Shown piece by piece: positions 8,532-20,289 of a stretch of 64,000 nucleotides of DNA. Every line of letters begins with the position of its first letter. Position 1 is the first letter of the stretch. The translations under genes were made by a program, and so were the position numbers. The notes under the pieces are model-generated. The model searched no databases. It worked only from the letters and a program-made list of their open reading frames with translations, and had not been told where the DNA came from. Source of the stretch: Macrotrachela quadricornifera (lineage: Eukaryota > Rotifera > Eurotatoria > Philodinida > Philodinidae); the NCBI GenBank assembly GCA_022393335.1, contig JAJEKB010020949.1:758967-822966 (forward strand). Direction: 5' to 3'.

Positions 8532-10286
8532 CAGGGTGTTTCATAAGTTTCGACCCCCTTTTTGTTTTTCTTCTAACTTCGCCGTAATTGATCGAAAACT
8601 TAAATCGAATATAGGTATTTTAAGGACAGCATATAAGGTTTCAATCATAAAAAAAATCATTCGATTAGCATGACTTGCAAGAGAGAACCACATCGAAGAA
8701 AATTTTTGAAAAATTTTCGTTACATGCAGTTGTGAATTCTTGACTATTATATATGCAAGAAATAACGATTAGACTGATTCATTTGAAGACTTTGATTTTA
8801 TCAAAATAATTAATTTAAATGTCGTCCATATTTGAAATTATTACTATAAAAGGTCATAGAAAAAATTTCTTTCTGCAAGTCTTGATCTTGCATTTACGAG
8901 AAGAATACCAATGGGGATATAAAAAAATTGCTGGAAAAATCTACCGAATCAATGAACTATCGTATAGTGGCTTATTATCCTTATCAAAACGAACAATAGC
9001 ACGGGGAACTCTTGAAGATAGACCAAGATCTGGAAGAAAGAGAACGGCAAGATTAATTAAAAGTATTAGAAAAATTAAAAAAGATATTTTCATCAACCAC
9101 GTAACCCTGGTCAACGATCAACAGCAACTCATTTAGGAATATGTTTATCAAGCGTTAGTCGTGGGATTAAAAATGATCTTAAATTAAAACCCCTTCGAAA
9201 ATTTAAAACATCCAAGTTAACTAATGATAATGTTAAAGATTGAATTAAAGGTGCAGAAGTTTTATTACGTACGTATGGAGGAAAACCACGATCAAAGAAA
9301 TTTTTATGGCATTTTGTTATTAATTCTGATTATTCTGCAAAAATTGGATTAAATGTAGTGTGCAATATGAAAAACAACATTATTTATGATGAAACTCGTG
9401 ATTCAATACCACGTAAACTATTAGAATCACCTAACGAAAAATTTATTGAAAGTTTTATGATGTGGGGTGCAATTAGTAGCCGTGGATTAATACCCAAAGA
9501 TGCTCCAATCTTTATTGATGAATTTTTAAAAGAATACGAATTGGACCATAATAAAAAACGAACGATGACGGGTAAAAAATATATCGACTTGTTAAGAGAA
9601 AAAAATGATACCTTCAATTGAAGAAATTTATTCCGATTATGATTATATTTATCAAGATGACTGCGATTCTATTCATCGTTCAAAAATTGTACTTAAATTT
9701 ATTGAAACAAATATGCCAGATCGGATCTTGCCAAAGGACCAAGCAGCAAAATTAGATGATATATGGCTAATTGAAAATATTTGGTTTATAATTAAAACAA
9801 ATTTAATGAAAAAGGATTATCAAGCTTTATCTGAAGTCAAAGCAGAAGTCATAAAACTTTGGCAAAATTTTGATACCAGCTTGTGCCACAGAATGATGTC
9901 AAGTATACCAAACCGATTACAAGCAGTGATAAGAAATGAAGGCCGTCGAGTTCTCAAGAGTGATTATTGATTACTTTTATCGATTATAGTAGTTGTTATT
10001 ATGTTTTTATTGATTTTTACAATAAACCTGATGTGTTTTTTATTTTCGTTTTTTTCTAAAATAAATATATAATCGACAAGAATTCACAACTGCATGTAAC
10101 GAAAATTTTTCAAAATTTTCTTCGATGTGGTTTTCTCTTCCAAGTCATGCTAATCGAATGATTTTTTTTATGATTGAAACCTTATATGCTGCCCTTAAAA
10201 TACCTATATTCGATTTAAGTTTTCGATCAATTACGGCGACGTTAGAGGAAAAACAAAAAGGGGATCGAAACTTATGAAACACCCTG
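8532..10286 (+). mobile_element. Tc1/mariner element with ~210-bp terminal inverted repeats
   Basis: The element starts CAGGGTGTTTCATAAG and ends with the reverse complement, with TA directly outside each end (8530-8531 and 10287-10288), the target duplication of the Tc1/mariner superfamily. The terminal repeats are unusually long: 8532-8742 and 10077-10286 match almost throughout, including the internal word GTAACGAAAATTTTT. A damaged transposase frame lies between them on the plus strand. The high similarity of the arms against the broken gene suggests a fairly recent insertion of an already defective copy, mobilised in trans; that is inference. Confidence 0.85.
8819..9970 (+). pseudogene. 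broken Tc1-like transposase
   Basis: Three collinear pieces of a transposase are readable. The first (8819-9136) has an N-terminal helix-turn-helix region and the linker GTLEDRPRSGRKRTA, the GRPR-like hook typical of Tc1 enzymes. The middle piece (about 9100-9621) contains MMWGAISSRGL, the usual strand after the first catalytic Asp. The last (9605-9970) has YQDDCDSIHRSK, matching the family's QQD-N-PKH motif with the second Asp, and IENIWFIIK with the catalytic Glu. Counting gives about 38 residues between that Asp and Glu, longer than the usual 34. The breaks are a frameshift near 9090, TGA at 9241-9243, and a frameshift in an A-run near 9605. The enzyme is not functional as it stands. Confidence 0.8.
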
Positions 10287-10288
10287 TA

Positions 10289-11238
10289 TGGTTTTTAAAG
10301 AATGATCGACTTTTTTAACATTCAATCGATTGAAAGAGACATTCTGAAAAATAATCATCGTATCATTCATCTCCAAATTTATGTGTGGGAAAGTTTTCAA
10401 AACTTGAATTTGCTTTAATGATGATACATCGTGAAAAGAACTTGGATAAATGATTGACAAAAAAATATCGCCAATAAATAAAAAGAATCTGTAAAATGGT
10501 ATTTTTGATCGTATTACTGGAATTATCATATCTCAGCTAAAACGCATTCGTTAAGTTTAAAAACTTTGCTATGTATTTAAACAAAACTGCTTTACAAAGT
10601 GAGATAACTTTCATCTGTACTAATATTGTTGATTGGGCTCAATCGGACTTAGTTCTCATCCAATGACTGTCATCGTTTCGCGCGCAAGAAATACATATGT
10701 ATCTGATGGACTATTTTTTGCATGTTTTTACACACGCTAGAACGTTTAGATATACCTTGTCTTCTGTTTTATGAAGAGTGTCTGTAGGTTTTATGCTTCT
10801 AGAAAAGGCGATCCGTAGAGGGTTTTTGATTGTCAAGGGCAGAAAATATCAGCTGATCTCAGATTTCTAGAAATAAACTCGAAAATGGTATCCCTTTACG
10901 CGCAATCCTATTACCAAAAGACATTCTTAATAAAATTTACGGGCCAGAAGCATAAGTCATGTGGCAAAACAGAGTCACAGTCCTGGTTTCTTGCTTTGAT
11001 AACCAAAACAATGAGCTTTTTAAAGGCAGGGAAGCGTAATTCTTTTTCTCGTATTTTGAGCAGTAAAAAAAATGAAATTTATAAAAGTAGGGAGGGAAGC
11101 GTAAACTTTTTTCTCTCTATTAGTTTTCGGAAGCAGAGGAAGCGTTACAAACCATACACCTTCCCCCTATTTATGCTCCAGGTTCGAGTAAAACAGATTG
11201 TTGAATTTTCAGCACGGAATGTTCAGCACTAGAAATAA
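10289..11238. other. no gene seen
   Basis: A 115-codon open frame at 10885-11232 has no recognisable domain, and its sequence includes a short direct duplication around GGAAGCGTAA. At this composition such a frame is expected by chance about once per window. No other support. Confidence 0.35.
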
Positions 11239-11239
11239 T

Positions 11240-11575
11240 TAGCATGCAAACGTCCGTCATGAAAAATACACGGTGAGACTCTTGTTGTGGGTAACACCGT
11301 GGCTGTAGATGCGGATGTATGTTGGTCTGCTACTGAACATCCTTCTCAACGTATGGGTCCGTCAAGTATATTTTTAACTCATTTTCGTCCATATCCATAC
11401 CAAGATTTACACTCAGATTGCCACTGTAACTGCGCAAAAATCCTATTCCCGTCTATGACTTCACCCGCATTTACATTTATTACCTCACCTGTACCTACCA
11501 GCATCCACCCTCATACTCACACCCGCACTAAGAAACTCTCATGGTGTGGTTTTTCATGATGGACGTTTGCGTGCT
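11240..11575. repeat. inverted repeat pair enclosing low-complexity DNA
   Basis: The segment at about 11240-11295, with GCAAACGTCCGTCATGAAAA, recurs inverted at about 11507-11575, with GACGTTTGCGTGCT and CCATCATGAAAAACCACA on the opposite strand. The centre is rich in C-A-C/T-C-A words such as CACCCTCATACTCACACC. It is probably a small non-autonomous element; the 90-codon frame inside is compositional. Confidence 0.5.
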
Positions 11576-11576
11576 G

Positions 11577-13318
11577 AAAGTTCCAGTTCCCGAGTAGTAC
11601 ATACCTTGCTTCATGATGAAATGAAAAATAATCAAACTTGCTTGGTCTAGTTATCTGTCTTCGTCTAGTGATAACAACAGCAAGCTTTATCAACATGCAC
11701 ATGTTACCTGCACAATTATATGTAACGACGACTACTGATAAGATCTCACGCTTCACATAGGCCAAATAAAAAATGCAAATACATGGACGATCAAATATAA
11801 ATTTTAGTATTTCTTTTTGCATGAACTTTTCTATTCAGATTGATTAGAGATTTTCATAAGTGTGTATAATTTTTCATTATAGAATAACTATACTCTATTT
11901 TTTTCTTCTAGAAGATAGTGTTGGAAGCTACACAAGTAAGCAAAAAATGAGTGAAGACGGCCCACAGCACTAGTGCAAAATGTGCACATTACACATCAGA
12001 TCTAGCCTGAAACGTCCTTCACCTTCGTCATGACTAGTCATCTTTTGGAGAAATGTCCTTCAACTAAGTCTGGACTCGCCCAGAATGTCTTTGAACTCCC
12101 ATTATGTCTAGACCATTTTATTCTTTGAATCCATCTAGAAAAAGGAAATAAAAAATAGATTTGAACACTTAACCTGACAGTATTCAAAATCGAACGGGCA
12201 TCGTGACGGCAGACTAGGACAGTGAGATACGCTGACATCATTTTCTACAGTCTAAATCACAGATGAACTCTCATCCTTTCGCCAGACAACTGAAAATCAG
12301 TCGATATTAATTAATTTTGAGTTGTCTGAAACGTCTTTAATAGTAATCAGGACTAGTCTAAAGCGTCCTCTGCGATCGTCATAAACTAGACCTTTTTTAA
12401 AAAATATTGTCATGTCCATCGGACATGACACTCTCTGTTTTCTCCCTCATGCATTTGTTTCGCGTTTATACTCCTCTCATATATTTCTTCTTTCACACAT
12501 CTATTCATCCTCTTCCATCCTCCATATGTTTTGTTTGTTTTGTTTCACCACCTGCACATTCTTTCTCTTGTTTCTTGAGAGTATATATAGCTGAGGAGGC
12601 GTGAACATGGGTACAAAATATATCAACAAAACCAAAGGCTCTTCAGAACGCTAACACATGTTCCAGTGTATCATGTACTGCTATAAACCCTCATCCACAA
12701 GTGCATGTGTATGCACTGTCACTAACTCATGTACATTAAAAAAACCTCGAGTTCTTGAATGCATGTACTGGCATGTGCCAGAGTTGGAACTGATCTGATT
12801 CTTTCGGACCGAAACGGCCGGTTTGACGTATCGATAAAACTGGCAAAAAACCGGTGAAAACTAGTCTCTCAGAACTGATAACTTTCCTGGTGTCAGCCAA
12901 AACGGCTAACGGTCAACCAGTATGGCTAAAGTAGAAGTTAAAATTCAGCGAACTTGACCTGTGCCAAATTGTAGAGCACATTTTTCTGTACATAACACTG
13001 TGTTTTGTTTTATTGATGACTGTTTATTAAACGAGAAAATATAGACAAAACATAATTGTCGATCGATTGCTACTATTGTATGATTCAGCATGGTACGAGA
13101 AAAGTGTATACAGCGGATGAAGGAAAGTGAGAATCATCATGTATTGTATATAATTTTGAAGCGCAGAATCTAGGGTTTGGTCTCGCTTATGTAAAAGCTT
13201 CTCAGACTATTTCTACTATGAGAAAAATGCTTTCGAAAAACTAGAACAAATCTATGTCTGTGTGTTACCGAAAAGCAAGTTTAGTAAATATTTCGGCGAA
13301 ACTAAGTCTATTTATTTG
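11577..13318. other. no gene seen; diverged repeats
   Basis: There are pyrimidine-rich tracts (12430-12590), a cluster of CATGTACTG-type words at 12640-12790 that recurs inverted near 16.5 kb, and a GC-richer patch around 12800-12950 with CGGCCGGTT and ACCGGT words, with similar words at 15.97-16.04 kb. The 65-codon frames here are compositional. Confidence 0.35.
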
Positions 13319-13320
13319 TA

Positions 13321-14245
13321 CTTAGGTCTGACCAAAAGTCGTGGCAACATTAAATGAAAATATAATGATCTGGAGATATTTTTAATTTTATTTTATCAAA
13401 TATTGAGGATAGTTGCCATGATTATTTATACCAAGTTCGATCCTTTCTAACAACTTGTTAAAAGGTTTTTCGAAGCCTTTTTCGAAAAAATTTTTAGGTA
13501 CCTTGGATACTGCATGGACTTATCATGCCTCGTTTATTTAATCAATTAAACTACGTTCGACAGAATTTGTTTGCCAAAAATTACATAGTATCAGGCCTGA
13601 CGAATATGGTAGATGTAACATTATATGGACGCCTTCCTTTATCATATAGTTAGTAACATTGGATGAGTATGACTTCAACGATGATTGTCAAGCAATTTTC
13701 TACATTTTGAAGCTGACATCTCTGTTTGTTTCCATATTTCGCTAATAAAAGGCTTCGGACAATTTTCAATATAATATTTGTGACCTACAGTCGTGCCTTT
13801 ATCTTAACTATGTATAAAAACAGGAGTATTTGATTTAAAGAATATACCAAACGAAGTTATGGTTAAAATTTGTCTTCATGAACAATAGCCTTTGACGATG
13901 CATCTTCAATTTGCCAGCTAGTATCAGATGACTTATGACTAACCTATATAAAATAAATCCATATCTCATCACTAGTAATGCTAGAACGCAATTGACATAA
14001 TCGAACAAAATTTTACTAAATTTCTAAAAGAAATCAAATAAGATTCGTTCATGCAGTATCCAAGGTACCTAAAGTTTTTTTCGAAAAAGACTCCAAAAAA
14101 ACTTTTAACAAATTGCTAGAAAGAATCGGATTTTGTATAAATAATCATGGCAACTATCCTCAACATTTGATAAAATAAAATTAAAAATATCGCCACATCT
14201 TTATATTTTTATTTAATGTTGCCAGAACTTTTGGTCAGATCTAAG
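13321..14245 (-). mobile_element. decayed mariner with ~195-bp terminal inverted repeats
   Basis: The left end CTTAGGTCTGACCAAAAGT and the reverse complement of the right end (CTTAGATCTGACCAAAAGT) differ by one base, and TA flanks both (13319-13320, 14246-14247). The arms continue inward for almost 200 bp with good similarity, including GGCAACATTAAAT and ACTGCATG near the inner limit. The ~530-bp core is much shorter than a full transposase gene and holds only a wrecked fragment. Mariner-like superfamily membership rests on the TA flanks and the relic of the catalytic domain. Confidence 0.75.
13560..13996 (-). pseudogene. mariner transposase relic
   Basis: Reading the minus strand from about 13996 gives ITSDEIWIYF, corresponding to the mariner block around the first catalytic Asp (normally TGDE-W-Y). 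It is followed, through many stops and shifts, by segments reminiscent of the middle of the catalytic domain. The helix-turn-helix region and the end of the catalytic domain are gone. There is no coding potential. Confidence 0.45.
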
Positions 14246-14247
14246 TA

Positions 14248-17200
14248 AACTCATACTGAGTCTCTCGTTACTTTTCATGGGCTATCCAACGAACATATGG
14301 TTTTTATTTTTCATCCAAATTTATGTCTGTGCATTACTTCATGTCTTCTTAACACCTCGCTCATTTTTCCAGATATCGGAATTTTCTATTCAGCAATAGA
14401 TAGCCCTGATTCTCAGCCACAAAATCTTCTTTCATAAAAATCCTTATTGGAGGTAAGTTCGTAGAATTTATTACTTCTTTCACATTGACTAAGAACCGAG
14501 GGCCTTTTTTGTCTGTGCGTTACTCACTACTATTTCACCTATAAAATCTAAATGACTAGACATTTCAGACTCAAACTTAGAGATGTTGTAGAACTTATCT
14601 ATCTACATATGTGGTGAAAAATACAAGTCTTTCTTGTTAGATCCGTAAATCCGTTGATGTATATATATATATATATATATTTATTTATTTAATCTGATAA
14701 TACACATGTCTCTTACATAGAAAACAATCAGTATTTATACCAGTCAAATATTAAGTGAAATATGGATTATTCCATGATATAAGATATCACATTTGGAAAA
14801 TCCATAATTAATACCTAAACGTAAGAACAACCACCATCGGATTACACCAAGAGAAACACCAGGGAAAATACCTGACAACGAAAGAAAAGAAGAGAAGAGA
14901 AGTTATACGTAAGAACATATATGTGTAACGAACGAAAGAACGAAAGAGAAAACATATATAAGATTAAAAGAAAAGAAAAGCATATAGAATAATACTTTAT
15001 GGACTGTGTCTTACAAATATTCTATAACATTTCTCTCTTACCGTTCTCTAGATACTTCCGTTCCAAGTTGAAGAAACGTCTGTGCGTTACCTGCATTTTG
15101 GCCGGTGTATGGCTGGTACGTCTCATGCATCAAATGAATGATTGCTTCATTGTAGAAAGAGTCTTTTACGTCAGTCTAACGCCGACATACACTATCAAGT
15201 CCGTAAATTTTTCAAGTTTTTAATAGAACAGTTTTTGTTTTAGTCTATCATATTTTAGGCGCTAATATTAGGGACGAAAAAAGATTTTCTCTAATATGGT
15301 TTGACTGGAAATTCAGGAAAATGAATACTGATCTTTAATTAACTATATTTTGTCTAGCTTTTTCTTCAATACCGATATGATTCCTTTATAAATGTCAAGT
15401 TAAATCTATTTTTTATATGAAATAACTAATTGATATAACTAAATATGTCTCAATTCATCAAGCAAATGCTACTACACAGTAATCGCTGCACTAAAATCAA
15501 AAAGTAGAAATTTTCATATTAACATTTATGAACAAGGCTTATTGACACAGATATTTTCACAGTTATATAACAGTAGCCGCTGACACGATCTTGGGAACAG
15601 ATCGAATTTTTGCTAACATGTTATAATGAAAGCATGCAATAGAAAGTATTAACTTTTGAGATTTTGTAATGAGTGAGTCAAAAATAGACGAGAAAATGAG
15701 CTCACAATTTTATAGTGGAAAACCTATTTAGTAAATCGATACTATCTTTAAATGTCTAGAAACTTTTGTGTGAATAGGGAAATTTACTCAACAAAACTTT
15801 GAGGATGTTACTCTGTGATAGAATTATTAGTGAACGTGTAGAGATGAGATTTCAATGGTGGTTGAGAACTTATCAGTTGAAAACTTAAAAACTTGTAGTT
15901 TACCATAACTAATATCATCAAAATTGTTAAAAATGAGCAAAATAGACAAGTTTTAGCAACTTAGAAGATTTTTCAAAATGAAAAAAAGACCGGAAAAAAA
16001 CGGTGAAGACCGGCCAGGCCAGTACCAGTCTATTGATCCGGTTCCAAGTCTGGAATTTACTAGTGCATGCACAAATACCAATTCGCGTGTGAGTATGAAT
16101 ACAACTTGTATAGATATTTTCTTTGAAAAAACTCTGAACAGATGCATGTTCAGATGTACTCATCTATGACTATATGAGGACTACCACGATCTCCGTCTTT
16201 CCACCCTCACTCTCACTCAGATAATGCGCCCTTGGATCCGCTATCCATATTTTCGCCCTCACTCTCAGGGAAGAATCAGATGTGTGAGTGTTTCTGCTCT
16301 TACCCTCAAAAAAGTCATTCAGACCATCATAAGTCATGGTAGACCCTGAGAAATTCTAGCGTACAAAGATGAATAAAATTGAAATATTTTCTAACTCACT
16401 TTTTTTGAATCACTTTGTAATTCATTTAAGGTATCCAGTGATCAACTATATATATATATATATACTTATGCCTTGCGAATATCATAGGTAAAACTTCGAT
16501 AAAACATGTATCTGTATTCACACAACTGTGCATGTACCGGTACACGAGAGTACATGCCAGTACATAAGTTTTAGAATTCTAGCTTTTTTGACAGTACATG
16601 TGCTTTTATGGCAGTAGGAAATGTACTCGTATTCCCGCAGCTATCTTATAGATAGCGAGTTTTGTTATTGGATTATCATCTGGTTGAGAATAAAGGAAGG
16701 TTCATCACAAATATAACGCTTACCATAGTCCAAACCAATCCAGAAAGCTCTAAATAATCCACTTTCTTTAAACTATATCTTAGCAGTTCGTTTAAACTGA
16801 TCAATGATAAAAAGTAGACGAGGTAGAATGCAAGTAAAAAACTTTTTAATGTCTTTATAATTTGTTGAAAATAACCAATGGACAATATCAAATGTATCTA
16901 GATCATGAAGTAGATTGTGGAATGCCAATCTTCTTATTGTCTGTCTTGTGCTCAAATCTTTTTCGATTGAAGTTCAAGATTGATCTGTTATATTATGATT
17001 ACGATAATTAACAAGTAGCACTCACCATACGGATTCGCAGATCTTTTTCTAAAAGAGAATATACTATGATTATCATTGAAAATAATTTCGATTTTGGTTG
17101 TATTATATTTCATAATCTTCTTGATCGCATGAAAGTTCGGAAACAAGCGTCCACTTTTTAGCGATGATCCTTTGATAAAATTTAACTCATTTCTTCATAG

Positions 17201-18539
17201 AATAAACCTTATTTATTATTTTCATATTAAGGACCACTACTAAGGAGAATTTTGTACACGGAAATTTCAAAATATTATTCCTAAACTACTATATCAAATA
17301 ATATTCCTTCTGAATATGGAATGTGATTTCTTATATTAAAGTAAATAAACCACTGTAGTCAGTCTGAATGTCACGATACAAGCATAGCCGATATATCATT
17401 TAATATTACTGCTCATTCTTCGAACAGAAATGGCTCTATGATATTGTGAAGTGTATGACATAATGTTATCTAAAACAACTTTTCTCCGTTATGTATAAAT
17501 ATGTTGAATTTGATGTATTTTCGGTAGCTGTTAGATAAATATCTTGAATAGTTCTCTACAAGCGCCTACAAAAAGCTATTTGCTTTGAATCTATTGAGGG
17601 TCTTCTAGTCGATCAATATCACCGATCCGGCTCAGTACTGCCGACTGATCATTATAATGCTCATGTGCACCTCTAAAATGATATGATGCAATGCTGATAC
17701 AATTACTTTATATTTTGATCAGGATCCAACATGAATGTTGAAAGCAAATTCATATTTTTCTTAACAAACGAACTTGGGAAAACATATACAATTAGAAAAA
17801 GAGACGGGTGCGCAAGTACCAGTACAAATTGTACTCTAAAATGTACGCCATCATTATAACAGCAGTGTTCATACCTACCTTTGATATTGCCATTCATTTT
17901 ACCTCAGTTTTCATCTTTATTCATGACGTTAACATCAGAAATATCCATCTAGTATCGCTTCGACTCCACGTAACGCTGTTCTTATGTCAAAAGTCTCACT
18001 GAAACTCCAACTCCTGATCTTTTTCTTAACTCTGCTTCAACTCTGTCTCCGTCTCTTTAGGATACATGTCCAACTCCGATTCTGCTATATCGGAACCGTT
18101 CGAATACAAATGTGCCAGTAATATTAATGACTTGCAGATTTATCGTTCTTTCAAAAAAAAACCTTTAATAAACTTGAAATACTAGTTCAACAAAGCAAAG
18201 TTGCATTGCATACGTATGCGTCCTTGTTTTTACTGTTGACTTTTTTCATTCTTTTCTGATAGAACATGAAATCGAGAGAAGTTAAATGGGAGTTGAAATA
18301 AAAAGAGATCAACTCCAACTCTAATGTAAAAATGGGTCAACCCTTGAATTAATTCCAATTCGAAGTTGAAATCACTTTCATCTGTCTAATATACAAATGA
18401 TCTTTTAGTGAGCTTCCCTATCAAATCTTATAAAGATTAATGGACAAAATGGAAAGTAACAACGATTCGGTAATATGTTTACCACCACTTACTTTCAAGC
18501 ATTTCCGTCATAATTCGTTTACGTCTTGATTATACATAC
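14248..18539. other. 4.3 kb without a supported gene
   Basis: It contains dinucleotide AT runs near 14661-14681 and 16446-16464, a purine-rich stretch at 14880-14985, an inverted copy of the CATGTACTGGCATGT word cluster at 16510-16630, and a run of CTCCAACTCC-like words at 17960-18090. Open frames of 60-78 codons occur on both strands, often overlapping, with no recognisable domain. Nothing supports transcription. Confidence 0.4.
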
Positions 18540-18842
18540 TATAGGGTTGTCCGGAAAGTCCGTGCAACTGCACTTTAATTACATAAATGAACCGTTTAGT
18601 TCATTTTATTCTGTAAAACATGAATTTTCAACACGATTTACACCTTCTTTTCGGCTAATGACATCATTTAATGGGAGAAAAGTAGTTCTTACAACTGAGT
18701 CCATCGACAAGAAGTAGTTGAGCATTTAAAAATAAATAATGAAAGAAACGGTATCAACTGCAACACAGCACACTTCTAGATTTAATTTAACAACTATGGA
18801 TGATTTCATTTCAACGTCAGGTGCTTAACACTCAATACCATC

Positions 18843-19011
18843 CCAGAATAAATAATAAAGAAAAACGAAAAGTTGCACGTATCACTACTTGAAGAGAAGA
18901 ATGTGCAAAACGAAAGAATAGATATTTTATCTATTTTCTTTCGCTCTGTACATTTTTCTTTTTTTTATACGGAATAAGTGCGACTTTTGCTTCTGTTATT
19001 TATTCTTCTGG
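18843..19011. repeat. 169-bp palindromic insertion inside the mariner leader
   Basis: CCAGAATAAATAA at the left pairs with TTATTTATTCTTCTGG at the right. Matching blocks continue inward through AAAAGT-GCAC and TTTTC-TTTCG. A miniature inverted-repeat element nested in the mariner's 5' untranslated region is the simplest reading; no target duplication was clear. Confidence 0.6.
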
Positions 19012-19132
19012 TTGTTACGAGTGATACTTGTAGAGTTTCTACATGAAATTATCAGTGCTTTCCAAATAAACTTAGAAATGTTTCTCGCTATCACCTACTA
19101 TTATTCATTTCGTATCTATTCATGCTTTAGAT

Positions 19133-20182
19133 ATGTCAAACATCGAGTATCGAGCGGTCATAAAGTTTTTTACTCGAAAAGGACTGAATGCCACCGAAAT
19201 CACCAAGGAGCTCGAGGAGGTCTATAACGATTCGAGTCCAGCGTACCGCACCGTTGCAAAATGGGTGTCTGAATTCAAGGATGATCCAGCACGAGACTTT
19301 GAAGATACACCCCAAAGTGGTCGTCCACCGACTACAACCACAGATGAAAATATTGAAGCTGTGGAACACATTGTAATGCGTGATCGGCAAATTTCCGTTC
19401 GCCGTGTAGCTGACGAGGTGAACATTCCAAAAACGATTGTCCACGAAATTATGAGCAACCACTTAGGTATGCGCAAGGTCTGTATTCGCTGGGTACCGAA
19501 ATTCTTGACGCCTCTGCAACGCATTAGTCGGGTCGAGTGTTGTCAAGAGCTACTACAAGCCTGTGAACCAAATCCAGCCAAGTTTTTAGGTCGCATTGTA
19601 ACCGGAGATGAATCATGGGTGCATCACTACGATCCACTAAGCCGCCAGGAGGCTATGGTATGGAAGAGTGCAGGAGAGGAAACACCAACTGCATCCCGCC
19701 GGCAAAGATCTGCAGGCAAGGTCATGCTCACCATTTTCTGGGACGAGCATGGAGTGCTACTTACCGACTATCTGACTCGTGGGGAAACGATCGATGGTTC
19801 ATATTACGCTTCACTTATTGAGCGGCTACGTACTACTCTTCTGGCGAAGCGTCGTGGGAGAATCGATCATGAAGTGCTACTTCTTCATGATAATGCTCCT
19901 GTCCACAAGAGCAACGCTGTGCAAGCTGCTATTCGCCGAGTGGATTTCATCGAATTGAATCATCCTTCCTATTCTCCAGATATTGCACCAAGTGACTACC
20001 ATTTGTTCAAAAGACTGAAGACATTTCTCCGTGGCAAGACTTTTCGCTCCGATGATGAAGTGATAACTACTGTTGAGAATTACTTAGGTGATATGGATTC
20101 AGATTTTTTTTTCAATGGAATAAACAGTTTATATGACCGTTGGCAACGTGTAGTTGCCAGCGAAGGTCATTACATTCAATAA
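19133..20182 (+). CDS. mariner transposase, DD34D, full length
   Basis: The 349-residue frame is the normal mariner length and has no break. It has an N-terminal paired-like DNA-binding region (about 1-110) with the GRPP linker at 63-66, then WVPKFLTPLQR (about 120-130) and a DDE/D catalytic domain. The catalytic residues are D159 in VTGDESW, D253 in LLHDNAPVHKS and D288 in the mariner signature YSPDIAPSDYHLF, with 34 residues between the second and third. The enzyme would cut and paste the element at TA sites in the nucleus. The ATG lies in GATATGTCAAACATCGAG and the stop TAA precedes the right terminal repeat by about 40 bp. The subfamily looks close to the mellifera/vertumnana-type mariners; that placement is from memory of motif style and would need a tree. 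Confidence 0.95.
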   Translation: MSNIEYRAVIKFFTRKGLNATEITKELEEVYNDSSPAYRTVAKWVSEFKDDPARDFEDTPQSGRPPTTTTDENIEAVEHIVMRDRQISVRRVADEVNIPKTIVHEIMSNHLGMRKVCIRWVPKFLTPLQRISRVECCQELLQACEPNPAKFLGRIVTGDESWVHHYDPLSRQEAMVWKSAGEETPTASRRQRSAGKVMLTIFWDEHGVLLTDYLTRGETIDGSYYASLIERLRTTLLAKRRGRIDHEVLLLHDNAPVHKSNAVQAAIRRVDFIELNHPSYSPDIAPSDYHLFKRLKTFLRGKTFRSDDEVITTVENYLGDMDSDFFFNGINSLYDRWQRVVASEGHYIQ

Positions 20183-20289
20183 ATGCAGTATATATTATCG
20201 TATCTCTTCATAATACATTAGTTGCACGGACTTTCCGGACACGGTTATAGTTATTTCAACTTAATTTATTTATTATATTTAATATTTTT

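Larger units (their letters stand above)
18542..20247 (+). mobile_element. apparently intact mariner transposon
   Basis: The ends share TCCGGAAAGTCCGTGCAAC: plus sense near 18551 and reverse complement near 20220-20238. TA steps lie outside (18540-18541, 20248-20249). The element is about 1.7 kb, longer than the usual 1.3 kb for mariners, because nearly 600 bp precede the transposase start. Part of that leader is a 169-bp palindrome, probably a second element inserted into it. With an intact transposase and matched ends this copy could be mobile or recently so. The coding part is visibly GC-richer than the surroundings, consistent with recent arrival. Confidence 0.9.

Noticed and set aside
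10885..11232. 115-codon open frame
   Set aside because: No domain, no splice context; frames of this length are expected about once by chance in 64 kb at this composition.
11287..11559. 90-codon open frame with His/Thr/Pro-rich end
   Set aside because: It lies in low-complexity DNA between two inverted repeats and shows no family motif.
14660..14685. AT dinucleotide run as a replication origin or promoter
   Set aside because: A simple microsatellite; nothing else supports function.
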